From DASRDR01 sp035550795 (GTDB taxonomy: Bacteria; Methylomirabilota; Methylomirabilia; Rokubacteriales; DASRDR01), in the NCBI GenBank assembly GCA_035550795.1, contig DASZOL010000046.1:1-64000 (forward strand): DNA of 64,000 nucleotides. Direction: 5' to 3'. Below are positions 25,787 through 34,194 of this stretch, piece by piece. The notes under the pieces were generated by a model that was given only the letters and a program-made list of their open reading frames with translations, was not told the origin of the DNA and did not search any database. Within the stretch, counting starts at the first letter, position 1. Every line of letters starts with the position of its first letter. Made by a program: the position numbers and the translations under genes.

Positions 25787-26196
25787 CGAGCTGCCTCCAT
25801 GATAGATGCTTGCGCGTCCGGCGTCCTCGGCGCGCAGCACTTCGCGAACGTCAGCAACATGCTAGCCCACTTCCTGGAGACCAGGCGACCGGCGCTTGCG
25901 TGGCACTCGACGTCGACGCGGTCGCCATTCGGCAGCGTCGATCGTGGCACCACGCGGTGCACGAGGTCGGCCGGCTCGCCCGACGGCGGCCGCACCCGAC
26001 GGCCGCTGGCCGAAACGGTCGGGAGTCGACTTCCGTGGGCGGGGCCCCGGCGATCCCGGTCGCTTCGGATTCCGTTCGCGGCGCGCTACACTTCGAGCAT
26101 CCAGGGAATGCGACGCCAGGGCCCGACCCGAGGGGCGGGAGCGACGAGAAGCGGCGCTTCCGGAGGGGATGCGCGCTGAGCAGCGACTCGTCGGAC
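25787..26196. other. Divergent intergenic region
   Basis: About 410 bases between the acyl-CoA synthetase (leftward) and the glycosyltransferase (rightward). It should hold both promoters. No gene or clear motif seen apart from the GGAGGGG site at 26162, which may belong to the next gene. Confidence 0.4.
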
Positions 26197-27006
26197 GTGC
26201 CCGTCCCGGGCGGGCCCGCAGCACACATCATCCTGGTGGTGCCGTGCTACAACGAGGCGGCCCGGCTGGACCGGGACGCGTATCGGGACTACCGGCCCTC
26301 CGGCCACCGGGTGGACCTCCTCTTCGTGGACGACGGAAGCACCGATGCCACGCCGGAGGTCCTGCAGGCCATCCTCGGTAGCCGCCGAGGAGCCGACCGC
26401 TTGCTGCGGCTCCCCCGGAACTCGGGAAAGGCGGAGGCGGTCCGGCAGGGGCTGCTGGCAGCCATCGAGCAGGAGCCCCACTACGTCGGCTTCTGGGACG
26501 CCGATCTCGCCACTCCCCTCGACGACGTGACGGTCTTCGCCGACATCCTGGACGAGAAGCCCGCGCTCCACATGGTCTTCGGGGCGCGGGTCAAGCTCCT
26601 CGGCCGGCGCATCGACAGGAACCCGGTGCGCCACTACGCGGGCCGCGCGTTCGCCACGGTGGTCTCGCTGATGCTCCGCCTGCCCGTGTACGACACGCAG
26701 TGCGGGGCCAAGCTCTTCCGCGTGACGGATGCCCTGCGGGCCGCCGTGTCCCGTCCGTTCCTGTCCCGGTGGGTTTTCGACGTGGAGATCCTGGCCCGGT
26801 ACCGCCAGAGCTTGCCGCCGTCTCCGGGGCTGGAAGGCGCCGTGTACGAGCTGCCGCTGCTCAGGTGGCACGACGTGAGCGGCTCCAAGCTCACGGCCTT
26901 CGACTTCGTCAAGGCGGGGCGCGATCTCTGGCGCATCCACCGCGTGTACCTGCGGGCGGGCGCGCGGAAGCCCCCGGACCCGCCGGCGGCCGCGACCGGA
27001 TCATGA
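26197..27006 (+). CDS. Family 2 glycosyltransferase (dolichyl-phosphate-sugar type)
   Basis: About 269 residues with a GT-A fold: I-I-L-V-V-P-C-Y-N-E-A, D-L-L-F-V-D-D-G-S-T-D, N-S-G-K-A-E-A-V-R-Q-G, and F-W-D-A-D-L-A-T-P in the DxD position. C-terminal features F-R-V-T-D-A-L and R-W-V-F-D-V-E-I-L resemble Alg5/DPM-like enzymes that load a sugar on a polyprenyl phosphate. There is no clear membrane helix. The start is uncertain: GTG 26197 is in frame, but a GGAGGGG site is better spaced for a CTG at 26176. The stop overlaps the next gene (ATGA), so a charged lipid donor may be handed to the membrane glycosyltransferase that follows. Confidence 0.85.
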   Translation: MPVPGGPAAHIILVVPCYNEAARLDRDAYRDYRPSGHRVDLLFVDDGSTDATPEVLQAILGSRRGADRLLRLPRNSGKAEAVRQGLLAAIEQEPHYVGFWDADLATPLDDVTVFADILDEKPALHMVFGARVKLLGRRIDRNPVRHYAGRAFATVVSLMLRLPVYDTQCGAKLFRVTDALRAAVSRPFLSRWVFDVEILARYRQSLPPSPGLEGAVYELPLLRWHDVSGSKLTAFDFVKAGRDLWRIHRVYLRAGARKPPDPPAAATGS

Positions 27007-28631
27007 AACCGTTCGGTGCGCCTCCGTCGCGCTCTGCCCCGCTCCCCGCGGCGGGACCCGGGACGGCGCCGCGTCGAGTCGGGGCCGGGGCGTGGCTGGC
27101 CCTTCTGGTCCTGATCGGCTTCGCCCTCTATTGGCCCGGGATGCGGGTTGCCTACTACGCCGACGACTTCCAGTGGTACTTCGATCCGCTACCCCCCCAC
27201 GCGCTCCATTTCCTGACTCACCGCAACGAGGCCATCGGCAATGCGTACCGTCCGCTGCAGGCCGCCTTCCTGGTCCTGGTCCAGAGTCGCTTCGGGCTGG
27301 ACACGTTTCCGATACACGTGGCCCTGGTGGCGCTTCATTGCGGGCTCTCCTGGCTGGTCTATGTGTGGATGAGGGGGCGAGGTCTCCCGGTGCTCCACTC
27401 GGCGCTCGCGTCCGGCGTGATGCTGGTCTCGCAGGCCAACGCCTTTGCGGTCGGGAGTAACGACACGCTGTCGCAGGTGGCGGGGACGGCTCTCGGCTGC
27501 CTCAGCCTCTGGTTTCTGGCGGAGCACTGGCTGCCGGACGCGCCCGCGGCCGGGCCACGCGTCCCGCGCGCGCTGGCTTACGCGCTCAGCGTGGCCAGCT
27601 TCGGACTGGCGTTGCTGTTCAAGGAGACCAGCGCCCCCTTCGGAGCGATGGCGGTCCTGCTGATCCTCGGCCGCTGGCGCCACCGTCTCCCGCACCGTCT
27701 CGCCCTGGAGGCGCTCCCCTTCATCCTGGTGGTGGCCGCGTATCTCGGCGTGCGCCAGTGGCTGGGAATCGAGCGCTTCGCGTTCGGCCCGGAGCGCTAC
27801 GACCTGAACCTTGGGGTCTTCAACGTCGCCCGCAACCTCGCGCTGTTCGCTTTCCAGAGCGTCCTGCCTACGTCCAGCGTGGTCGCGTACGAGGCCTTCG
27901 AGGCCCGGGCCCTGGCCAGGAGCCTGGCCATCGTCCTGGCGTCCCTTCTGGTGGGCGCCGTGCTGGCGATGGGTGTCTGGAGACGGCGGGCCCGGCCGTG
28001 GACCCTGGTGCTGGCCGGGTTCGGCGTCCTGGCCTTGTTCCCGGTGGTGCTCATCAACAAGGTCAGCGAGCTCTACGTCTACAACGCGATGCCGTTCGTC
28101 AGCGTCCTGCTTGGCATGACCCTGGGGGACGCCGTGTGGCAGGCCCGGGGCCGGAGGCGGGCCGTCTGGGTCGTGCTCCTGGTCGTCTTCGTCGGCGCCC
28201 ACGCATGGGCGGTGCGCACGAAGCTGGCTCTGATGCGCGACTGCGGCGAGCGCGCAACCGCGATCCTGGCCAGCCTCGAGCCGCATCTTGCCGCCGTGCC
28301 CCCCGGGGGGGTCCTGCTCCTGGTGAACCCGGAGGGCGAGGACCGACCCGCGTATTCGGTCTTCACGATGTGGGGCTTCAATCCGATCCGCACCGGCACC
28401 GTCCGACTCGAGCAGCTAGCGCGACGGACGGACTTCCACACCCTGATCGTGGAGCCCGACCGGGTGGAAGCGGAGAAGGCGGCGGCGCGGGCCAAGGGAC
28501 AGGACGTGCTGGCGTTCCAGATCACCCGGGAGGGCGGGCAGCTGACGCGCCTGGACGGGTCTTCCGCCGCCCCGTCCGGGGCGGGGAGCAACCCGGTGGC
28601 CGGTCGCATTCAAGGATTCCCCGGCCGCTAA
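27003..28631 (+). CDS. Polytopic membrane glycosyltransferase-like protein (GT39/PMT-like)
   Basis: 542 residues with about ten hydrophobic segments between residues 30 and 410 and a soluble C-terminal part of about 130 residues. The first loop contains Y-Y-A-D-D-F-Q-W-Y-F, similar to the acidic D-D motif of GT-C enzymes. K-E-T-S-A-P-F in a later loop also recurs in this group. GT-C enzymes use polyprenyl-phosphate sugars at the outer face of the membrane. The overlapping family 2 glycosyltransferase (ATGA at 27003) could supply that donor. The acceptor is unknown. Confidence 0.7.
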   Translation: MKPFGAPPSRSAPLPAAGPGTAPRRVGAGAWLALLVLIGFALYWPGMRVAYYADDFQWYFDPLPPHALHFLTHRNEAIGNAYRPLQAAFLVLVQSRFGLDTFPIHVALVALHCGLSWLVYVWMRGRGLPVLHSALASGVMLVSQANAFAVGSNDTLSQVAGTALGCLSLWFLAEHWLPDAPAAGPRVPRALAYALSVASFGLALLFKETSAPFGAMAVLLILGRWRHRLPHRLALEALPFILVVAAYLGVRQWLGIERFAFGPERYDLNLGVFNVARNLALFAFQSVLPTSSVVAYEAFEARALARSLAIVLASLLVGAVLAMGVWRRRARPWTLVLAGFGVLALFPVVLINKVSELYVYNAMPFVSVLLGMTLGDAVWQARGRRRAVWVVLLVVFVGAHAWAVRTKLALMRDCGERATAILASLEPHLAAVPPGGVLLLVNPEGEDRPAYSVFTMWGFNPIRTGTVRLEQLARRTDFHTLIVEPDRVEAEKAAARAKGQDVLAFQITREGGQLTRLDGSSAAPSGAGSNPVAGRIQGFPGR

Positions 28632-28804
28632 CCTCCCGCACCGCGGCCAGCAGATCCCTGCCGGCCCGAATGACAGCTGGTCGTCGCCGGGCGCCGAGCG
28701 TGGGCTCCCGGCGCATTCGGGTGGCGCCCGGTCCAGGCACGTCCTACACTGCGGCACAGAACTCGAGCACCTGGCGCCGGGCCGGGTCGTCAATGGAGGT
28801 GTAC

Positions 28805-28972
28805 ATGACGGGCAAGGCACGACGGACCACCCACCGCAGCACCACGGGCACGAAGCTCTACGCCGTCCGTGACGCGCAGGGTCGCTTCAAGGACATCCAG
28901 ACGTTCGAGCGGGCCCACGGAAGTGACATCAAGCGGAGCGCCAAGAAGGAGTCCAAGGGGCGGGGGAAGTAA
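28805..28972 (+). CDS. Small basic conserved protein
   Basis: A 55-residue protein (starts M-T-G-K-A-R-R-T-T-H-R-S; contains K-L-Y-A-V-R-D-A-Q-G-R-F-K-D-I-Q-T; ends K-K-E-S-K-G-R-G-K). GGAGG stands ten bases before ATG 28805. I have the impression of a widespread small protein with Y-A-V-R-D...G-R-F-K-D-I-Q, but no function is known to me. About a third of the residues are K or R, so nucleic-acid binding is possible. It stands alone, 173 bases after the membrane glycosyltransferase. Confidence 0.6.
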   Translation: MTGKARRTTHRSTTGTKLYAVRDAQGRFKDIQTFERAHGSDIKRSAKKESKGRGK

Positions 28973-29017
28973 CTCCGCCGGTCTCGGGGCACGCGGCGCC
29001 GCGGGGCGGAGCCTCGG

Positions 29018-29703
29018 ATGGCGCGGGTCCGGATCCTCGCCGGTGACGCGGCGGTCCTGCTGTGGTGCGCCGGATGCCTCGCCCGACCGCACCCGTCCGC
29101 GGTGCCGCCCGAGGCTGCCTCCGTCCGCACGGTCGCACACCGGTGCCGCGACCACACAGGGTTCGCGTGTCAACGCCCGCCGCCGGCACGCGCGCGAGAC
29201 TGGAGGGACTCCCGGCGGGGCCGCTCACCCTGCCGATCGTGCCCTCGGGCTCCGGTAGGAAGTACTCCGACGGGACGACGACCTACTGGTCCAGAGGGAC
29301 CGAGAGCACGCTCGAGATCGCCGGCCAGAGCCGGCGCGCTTGCGTGGTCATCGCCGATCCCGGCACGCTTCCGGGAAGCCGCTGGCGTCTCGTCCGGATC
29401 GAGTCGATGGACGGCACCCAGGCCGTTCCGGACAGCCGGTCACGGTACACCCTCGAATTCGGGGCCCCCGGCGCCCTCGCGGGCCGCGCCGACTGCAATC
29501 GGCTGAGCGGCCGGGGGACGGCCTCGGCGAGTCACTGTCGCTCGGGCCGCTCGCGACGACCCGCGCAATGTGTCCCCCGGCTCCCTCGCCGACGGTACGT
29601 CCGCTCGCTCGAGGCCGCGGCACGTGGATGGTGGTCGGCGGTCGCCCTCGCCATCGCCATGAAGCTGGACGCCCGGCTCCTGCACTTCGAGCCGGTGCCG
29701 TGA
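29018..29703 (+). pseudogene. Decayed MliC + META-domain lipoprotein gene
   Basis: Pieces of one protein appear in successive frames. Frame of 29018: a start, a hydrophobic leader with a lipobox-like C-A-G-C, then V-A-H-R-C-R-D-H-T-G. Frame of 29062: the continuation R-V-S-T-P...S-G-R-K-Y-S-D-G-T-T-T-Y-W-S-R-G and R-R-A-C (MliC lysozyme-inhibitor-like), then W-R-L-V-R-I...Y-T-L-E-F-G...A-D-C-N-R-L-S-G (META/HslJ-like). Frame of 29340: L-S-L-G-P-L-A-T-T-R-A-M-C and later W-M-V-V-G-G. The end L-H-F-E-P-V-P returns to the second frame. At least four frame changes are needed, so the gene is probably dead unless the assembly has indel errors here; neighbouring genes show none. Confidence 0.7.
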
Positions 29704-29825
29704 GGCGCGGCTGATCCGCCCCGCGTACGCCCGGCCGCCTGCGGCAGCCTCCGACTGATCGCCGATCCGTGCGACCGGCGGCGCCCGGCGCGGACGCCGG
29801 GCGCGTCGGCGGCCGTAGTCGTCCC

Positions 29826-30116
29826 CTAGCCGATGCGCTCCGAGCGGGTGACGTCGAGAGGATGGTCGACCAGCGGCTCCACGCGCTCGAGGAAGCGCAC
29901 CGTGTGCGGCAAGCCAGCGTGATGCTCGAACGCCGCTTCGTCCTTCCAGCGCGAATGAACGTAGAACAGCTGCGGGTCGCGAACCGACCGGAACGCGTGA
30001 ATCCTCAGGCAGCCCGGCTCCTCGCGCGAAGGCGCGAGGACCTCACGCAATGCGTCAGCCACGGCGCCCTCGTTGCCGCGCCGGGCGTGAAAGCGCGCGA
30101 AGACGAACAGCTCCAT
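29826..30116 (-). CDS. Antibiotic-biosynthesis-monooxygenase (ABM) family protein
   Basis: A 96-residue protein forming one ABM/dimeric ferredoxin-like domain: M-E-L-F-V-F-A-R-F-H-A-R-R-G-N-E at the start, E-P-G-C-L-R-I-H-A-F-R-S-V in the middle, then F-Y-V-H-S-R-W-K-D-E-A-A-F-E-H-H. The length and order match YgiN-like small monooxygenases, which act as dimers on quinols or reactive aromatics without a bound metal. GAGGAG precedes ATG 30116. The substrate is not predictable. Confidence 0.85.
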   Translation of the reverse strand: MELFVFARFHARRGNEGAVADALREVLAPSREEPGCLRIHAFRSVRDPQLFYVHSRWKDEAAFEHHAGLPHTVRFLERVEPLVDHPLDVTRSERIG

Positions 30117-30236
30117 GCGCGTCTCCTCTCGGCAGCCCCTGGTGTCTGGGCGCTCCGGTGCGCAGCGGCGGCGAGCACGTGCGAGCCGGCCCGCGCTCCG
30201 CCGCGCAGCGCCGCGGGGCCGTCAGCCCGATCCGGC

Positions 30237-30433
30237 TTCACCCGGCGACCTCGTCCACGATCATCCGGAAGGACGGCTCGCTGACCTCGCCCTGCGTGAG
30301 AAGCGCCGGACGGAAGAAGCGGGCCAGCGCGCGAAGGTCGAGTGTCCGTGATTCCGGATCGCGGTCCTCGTCACGGGCTGCGCCGAGGGGTGGTGGAGTA
30401 CAGATCGACTCCGTTGATCACGCCGCTTTGCAT
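30237..30433 (-). pseudogene. Frame-broken small gene
   Basis: ATG 30433, with GGGAG upstream, opens M-Q-S-G-V-I-N-G-V-D-L-Y-S-T and then meets a stop. One frame over, the sequence continues as D-P-E-S-R-T-L-D-L-R-A-L-A-R-F-F-R-P and ends P-S-F-R-M-I-V-D-E-V-A-G at 30237. Both halves look like real protein, and a single-base slip around 30380-30395 would join them into about 65 residues. No family recognised. The rest of the 30117-30561 gap shows nothing. Confidence 0.4.
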
Positions 30434-30561
30434 GCGACTCCCGCGGAGGAAGGCTCACCGACCCCGGGCTCGGGCACAGGATATCCAGGACGCACGGATG
30501 AGGGCAAACGCGGCGCGCCGGGGCGGCCAGGCCCCGGCCGGATCGCTGCGGCGGAGTCCGG

Positions 30562-30972
30562 TTACCCCCCGGTCTCGGGGACGGTCATGACCTCCAGCAG
30601 GTGGCCGTAGGGGTCCGCGAAGTAGAAGCCCCGCCCCCCGCGCCGCGTGTTGATCCGGCCGTCAGCGTGGCGGTCGGGCTCGCTGCCGTAAGGGATTCCG
30701 TTGGCCTTCACCCGGCTGAAGATCGCGTCGAACTCCGCGTCGCTCACGTGGAACGCGTAGTGGTGGCTTCGGCCCGCCCCGGGGTCGAAGCCCGGGCCAC
30801 CCCACGGTTCCGGCTCGTCGGCGAAGTCGAGGGTCAGGCTCTCGTTGACCTGCACTTGCGCGAAGTGACCGGGGTCCGGCTTGACGGTCAAGCCGAAGAT
30901 CTGGGCGAAGAACTCGGCGGAGGCCAGCCGGTCCTTCGCCGGCACGATCGTGTGATCCAGGCGCATCGTCAT
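30562..30972 (-). CDS. VOC-family (glyoxalase-fold) protein
   Basis: 136 residues: M-R-L-D-H-T-I-V-P-A-K-D at the start, A-E-F-F-A-Q-I-F-G-L, H-H-Y-A-F-H-V-S-D, and F-Y-F-A-D-P-Y-G-H-L-L-E-V-M-T near the end. The two beta-alpha-beta-beta-beta units and the H...E positions (H6 and E129 region) are typical of metal-binding vicinal-oxygen-chelate enzymes. The substrate is unknown. GGAGGGAGGG precedes ATG 30972. A much longer upstream frame is not supported. Confidence 0.85.
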   Translation of the reverse strand: MTMRLDHTIVPAKDRLASAEFFAQIFGLTVKPDPGHFAQVQVNESLTLDFADEPEPWGGPGFDPGAGRSHHYAFHVSDAEFDAIFSRVKANGIPYGSEPDRHADGRINTRRGGRGFYFADPYGHLLEVMTVPETGG

Positions 30973-31414
30973 GCCCTCCCTCCAGATTTCCGGGGCGCTG
31001 CGTCGTGCGCGAGGAGTCGGCCGCGGCCCCGCCACAAGCCCGACCAGCTCGGCGAGCGACGAGACCGCCGCTCCCATGAGCACCGCCAGTCCGCCCATCC
31101 CCCCAGACCGACTGTCGCGAATGCGAACGGAAACTCGATCGTATCCTCGACTCGTCACCCTACCTTCACTCGACACCGGACGGGCGCCGACGTGAAACGC
31201 CGGGCTCGCCCGACAGGCGGGGATGGGCCCGGCCCGCAAGGGGCGCCGAAGGGCGGCCTCGAACGCCATAAACAGCCGAACCACGGGTACGATCGAGCCG
31301 CCGCTTCCTCCGGCCACCGCGCGGACCCGCATCGCCGCGGGATCGCCGGGATCCACGCCGGGAGCGAGGGGAGGGGCCGCGAGCGCACCGGCGGCCGCCT
31401 CCCCTGGCCGCCGG
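30973..31414. other. Intergenic region
   Basis: 442 bases between two VOC genes on the same strand. No convincing gene, repeat or promoter found. Confidence 0.35.
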
Positions 31415-31810
31415 TCAGGCGGCCTTCTCGTCCGTCTGCCAGATCCCGAAGACGTTGCCCTCCGTGTCCTTCAGCCACGCGAACCAGCCCATCCCCTTCA
31501 CCGGCGTCTTCGGCATGACCTGATCGGCGCCGAGGTTCTGTGCCTTCTTCGCGTAGTCGTCGACGCTCTCGACGCTGATGTAGTTCACGGGCGGGTGCTC
31601 GGGATGCTGTCGGCGCGTCAGGCCACCGTTCACGCCCGGGCGAATCGCCTGGCCCTTCTCGTTCGTCGGAACCGTCGAGACCATCCAGTACTCGGGCGCC
31701 CCCGGGGACTCCCACTTCTGGATCGTCCAGCCGAAGAGCTCGCGGTAGAACTTCGTCGCCCGCTCGGGGTTGTCCGCCGGAACCTCGAAGTGAACGATCG
31801 TGTGGTCCAT
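31415..31810 (-). CDS. VOC-family protein
   Basis: 131 residues: M-D-H-T-I-V-H-F-E-V-P-A-D-N-P-E-R-A-T-K-F-Y, then F-G-W-T-I-Q-K-W, G-L-T-R-R, Y-I-S-V-E-S-V-D-D-Y and a C-terminal W-L-K-D-T-E-G-N-V-F-G-I-W-Q. This matches the glyoxalase-like subgroup often encoded beside DGPF/YCII proteins. It lies 12 bases after the DGPF-domain gene, so the two form an operon. No catalytic role can be assigned. Confidence 0.88.
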   Translation of the reverse strand: MDHTIVHFEVPADNPERATKFYRELFGWTIQKWESPGAPEYWMVSTVPTNEKGQAIRPGVNGGLTRRQHPEHPPVNYISVESVDDYAKKAQNLGADQVMPKTPVKGMGWFAWLKDTEGNVFGIWQTDEKAA

Positions 31811-31822
31811 GGTCCGATCCTC

Positions 31823-32254
31823 CTATCGCTTGACGGTGTCTCGCCGCTGCTTGTCGCGCCATGCTTGCTCGCGCGGGACGTCCTCGGGAGCAAGGATCTC
31901 GGGCGGGAAGTCCGACGCCTCGAACACCTGCCGCACCTCGACCTGTTCGCCGTCCGTGAAGGGGATGCGGGAGGCCCAGTCGAGCGCCTCGTCCTTCGAC
32001 TTCGCCCGGATCAGCCAGAAGCCGGCGAGCAGCTCCTTCGTCTCGGCGAACGGCCCGTCGGTCACGGTGCGCTGCCGTCCCGAGAACTTGACGCGGGCGC
32101 CCTTCGCGCTGGCGTGGAGCCCCTCGGCCGCGAGCAGCACGCCGGCCTTCGCCATCTCGTCGTTGAATTTCCCCATCGCAGCAACCAGCTCCTTGCTCGG
32201 AAGGACGCCCGCCTCCGATTCCTTGTTGGCCTTGACCAGCATCATGAAACGCAC
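31823..32254 (-). CDS. YCII/DGPF-domain protein
   Basis: 143 residues: V-R-F-M-M-L-V-K-A-N-K-E-S-E at the start, the signature V-T-D-G-P-F-A-E-T-K-E-L-L-A-G-F-W, and S-K-D-E-A-L-D-W-A. The family is often linked to ECF sigma factors or VOC proteins; no sigma factor is here. GTG 32254 is preceded by GGAGAGG at good spacing and gives the standard N-terminus. It is the first gene of the pair with 31415. Confidence 0.88.
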   Translation of the reverse strand: MRFMMLVKANKESEAGVLPSKELVAAMGKFNDEMAKAGVLLAAEGLHASAKGARVKFSGRQRTVTDGPFAETKELLAGFWLIRAKSKDEALDWASRIPFTDGEQVEVRQVFEASDFPPEILAPEDVPREQAWRDKQRRDTVKR

Positions 32255-32611
32255 GGTCACCTCTCCTTCCGGCCAGCCAGCGGCGCAGGGCGTCAGCCGC
32301 GGCCCGGCCCCCCTTCCGTGTGGTCGAATGGGCCGGGTCGAGCTCGACGTCCGGCCACGCGGGAGGTCGCCGGATGGCCCGGGGCCCGGCACCCGGGGCG
32401 TGCGGAGAGTCGGGAACGGCGTCTCGGCCGCGCCCTCTCGAACCGAAGTAGTCGCCTTTTCTGCTTACACCCGGGATGGTCAAGGGTCAAATCGGATGAC
32501 CGGGCATTTCTGACGCGGGCGTTTCACTTCGAAACGATCCCGCCGCTTCCCGCGGCGGGACGCCGCCGCGGCGCGCGGAGGCCGGGCGCTCCGGCGGGGC
32601 GGATGCCGTGA
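32255..32611. other. Intergenic region
   Basis: 357 bases between the cardiolipin-synthase-like gene and the DGPF gene, both on the minus strand. It must include the promoter of the DGPF/VOC pair. Nothing coding was recognised. Confidence 0.35.
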
Positions 32612-34075
32612 TCAGCTCCGGTGACCGGACTCCTTCGCTTCCGCCCGGGCGCGGCGGCGGAGCCCATACCCTCGGTACAGCAGGGCGCCGGCGATCCACG
32701 CGGCGACCGCCGCCATCGGGTACGCGGCCAGCCGCGGAAACAGGGCAACCAGAGCGCCGACGACCAGCAGCAGCACCGCGGCCGCGATCATGATGCGGGC
32801 CTCGACGGGTTCCAGCACGCGGCGATCGGCGATCGCGGCGCCGACCGTGCTGCCGATGCGCAGGAGCCCCGCGGCCGCCCGCCCGCCGCTGCCGCCGGCC
32901 CGCGGCATCGTCTGATCGCTCGGCCGGCGCGGCGCCTGGATCCTGTGCCGGCGGTCCAGGACCACCTCGGTCGAGTTCGTCAAGTCGTCGAGGTACATCG
33001 CCTCCATGAGGTCCGCGAACCCCCGGTCCTCGACGACGACGTCGAGCTCGTAGTTGCCGAGCCAGCTCGCGACGTTGAGGTTGGTCGAGCCGACGCGCCC
33101 CCAGGGCCCGTCCGCCACCGCCGTCTTCGCGTGCAGCATGGGGCCGTTCCACTCGAAGACACGCACTCCCGCCTCCAGCAGCGTCCGGTAGCCCGCGCGC
33201 GACAGCGGGCGGAGCAGCGGGATGTCGGTGCCGTTCGGCACCAGGAGCCGGACGTCGACCCCGTCGCGCGCGGCAGCCCGGAGCGCCTGCACGTAGGCGG
33301 TCATACCGGCGTAGTAAGCGTCGGTCAGCCAGAGCCGCTCCCGCGCGAGCGCGGCCACGAGCTGGTCCACCCGAAACAGGCCCGCCATGTTCGGCACCGT
33401 AGCGACGACGCGCACGGCCACGTCGCCCGCGGGCCCCGCCGGATCCGGCGCCGCGACGCCGGCGTCGGGCAGCGGCTCGCCCATGAGGGCCCACATCTGT
33501 GCAAACGCCCGCTCGATATCGAGCACGGCCGGCCCCTGGACTTCGATGCCAGTATCGCGCCACGGCGGGATGCCGCGGGCCGGATCACCCACCCATGCCT
33601 GTCCCACGCACAGGCCGGTCACGAAGCCGACCGTGCCGTCGACGGCCAGCATCTTCCGGTGGTCGCGGCTGAGCCACCCGAAGGGACTGGCCGGGCTTGG
33701 CGCGTTGTAGCAGCGCACCTCGACGCCGCCCGCACGGAGCCGGCTCCAGAATCCGCGCGAGGTCTTGCCGAATCCTCCCATCCAGTCGTAGATCAGGCGC
33801 ACGCGCACGCCGTCGCGGGCCCTGGCGATCAGGGCGCGCGCGAACTGCGCGCCGACGTCGTCATCGTGGATGATGTAGCTCTCGAAGTGGATGGTCCGGG
33901 TCGCCCGGGCGATCGCGTCGAGCCAGGCCGGATAGTTCTCCCGCGCGTCCTTCAGCAGGCGGACGCGGTTCCCCGGGATGAGCGGCGCGCCGGCGGCCCG
34001 CGAGAACGCCTGCTCCGCGAGCGGCCGCATGGACGCGAGGGACTCTCGCTGCGGGGCCGTCTCGGGGTCCGTCAT
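32612..34075 (-). CDS. Phospholipase D / cardiolipin-synthase-like protein
   Basis: 487 residues. Two HKD motifs are visible: D-H-R-K-M-L-A-V-D in the first half and L-H-A-K-T-A-V-A-D in the second, each followed by a G/S-rich strand (F-V-T-G; V-G-S-T-N-L-N). They form one active site. N-terminal membrane helices of classical cardiolipin synthases are absent. Instead two hydrophobic segments lie at the C-terminus (about 425-465), an unusual order. ATG 34075 starts M-T-D-P-E-T; a longer frame to 34162 overlaps the divergent ATPase region. It probably makes or remodels phospholipids by phosphatidyl transfer. Confidence 0.85.
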   Translation of the reverse strand: MTDPETAPQRESLASMRPLAEQAFSRAAGAPLIPGNRVRLLKDARENYPAWLDAIARATRTIHFESYIIHDDDVGAQFARALIARARDGVRVRLIYDWMGGFGKTSRGFWSRLRAGGVEVRCYNAPSPASPFGWLSRDHRKMLAVDGTVGFVTGLCVGQAWVGDPARGIPPWRDTGIEVQGPAVLDIERAFAQMWALMGEPLPDAGVAAPDPAGPAGDVAVRVVATVPNMAGLFRVDQLVAALARERLWLTDAYYAGMTAYVQALRAAARDGVDVRLLVPNGTDIPLLRPLSRAGYRTLLEAGVRVFEWNGPMLHAKTAVADGPWGRVGSTNLNVASWLGNYELDVVVEDRGFADLMEAMYLDDLTNSTEVVLDRRHRIQAPRRPSDQTMPRAGGSGGRAAAGLLRIGSTVGAAIADRRVLEPVEARIMIAAAVLLLVVGALVALFPRLAAYPMAAVAAWIAGALLYRGYGLRRRARAEAKESGHRS

Positions 34076-34194
34076 GGGGGCTCGAGCGTCACGCCGGTAA
34101 CGAATGGTAGCATGCAGGTACGCCCTTGCGCCGCCGGACCGCAGCGCGGCGCCGGGCGTCACGACATGCGGCTGTCAGCGCACGGGGTCGACCG

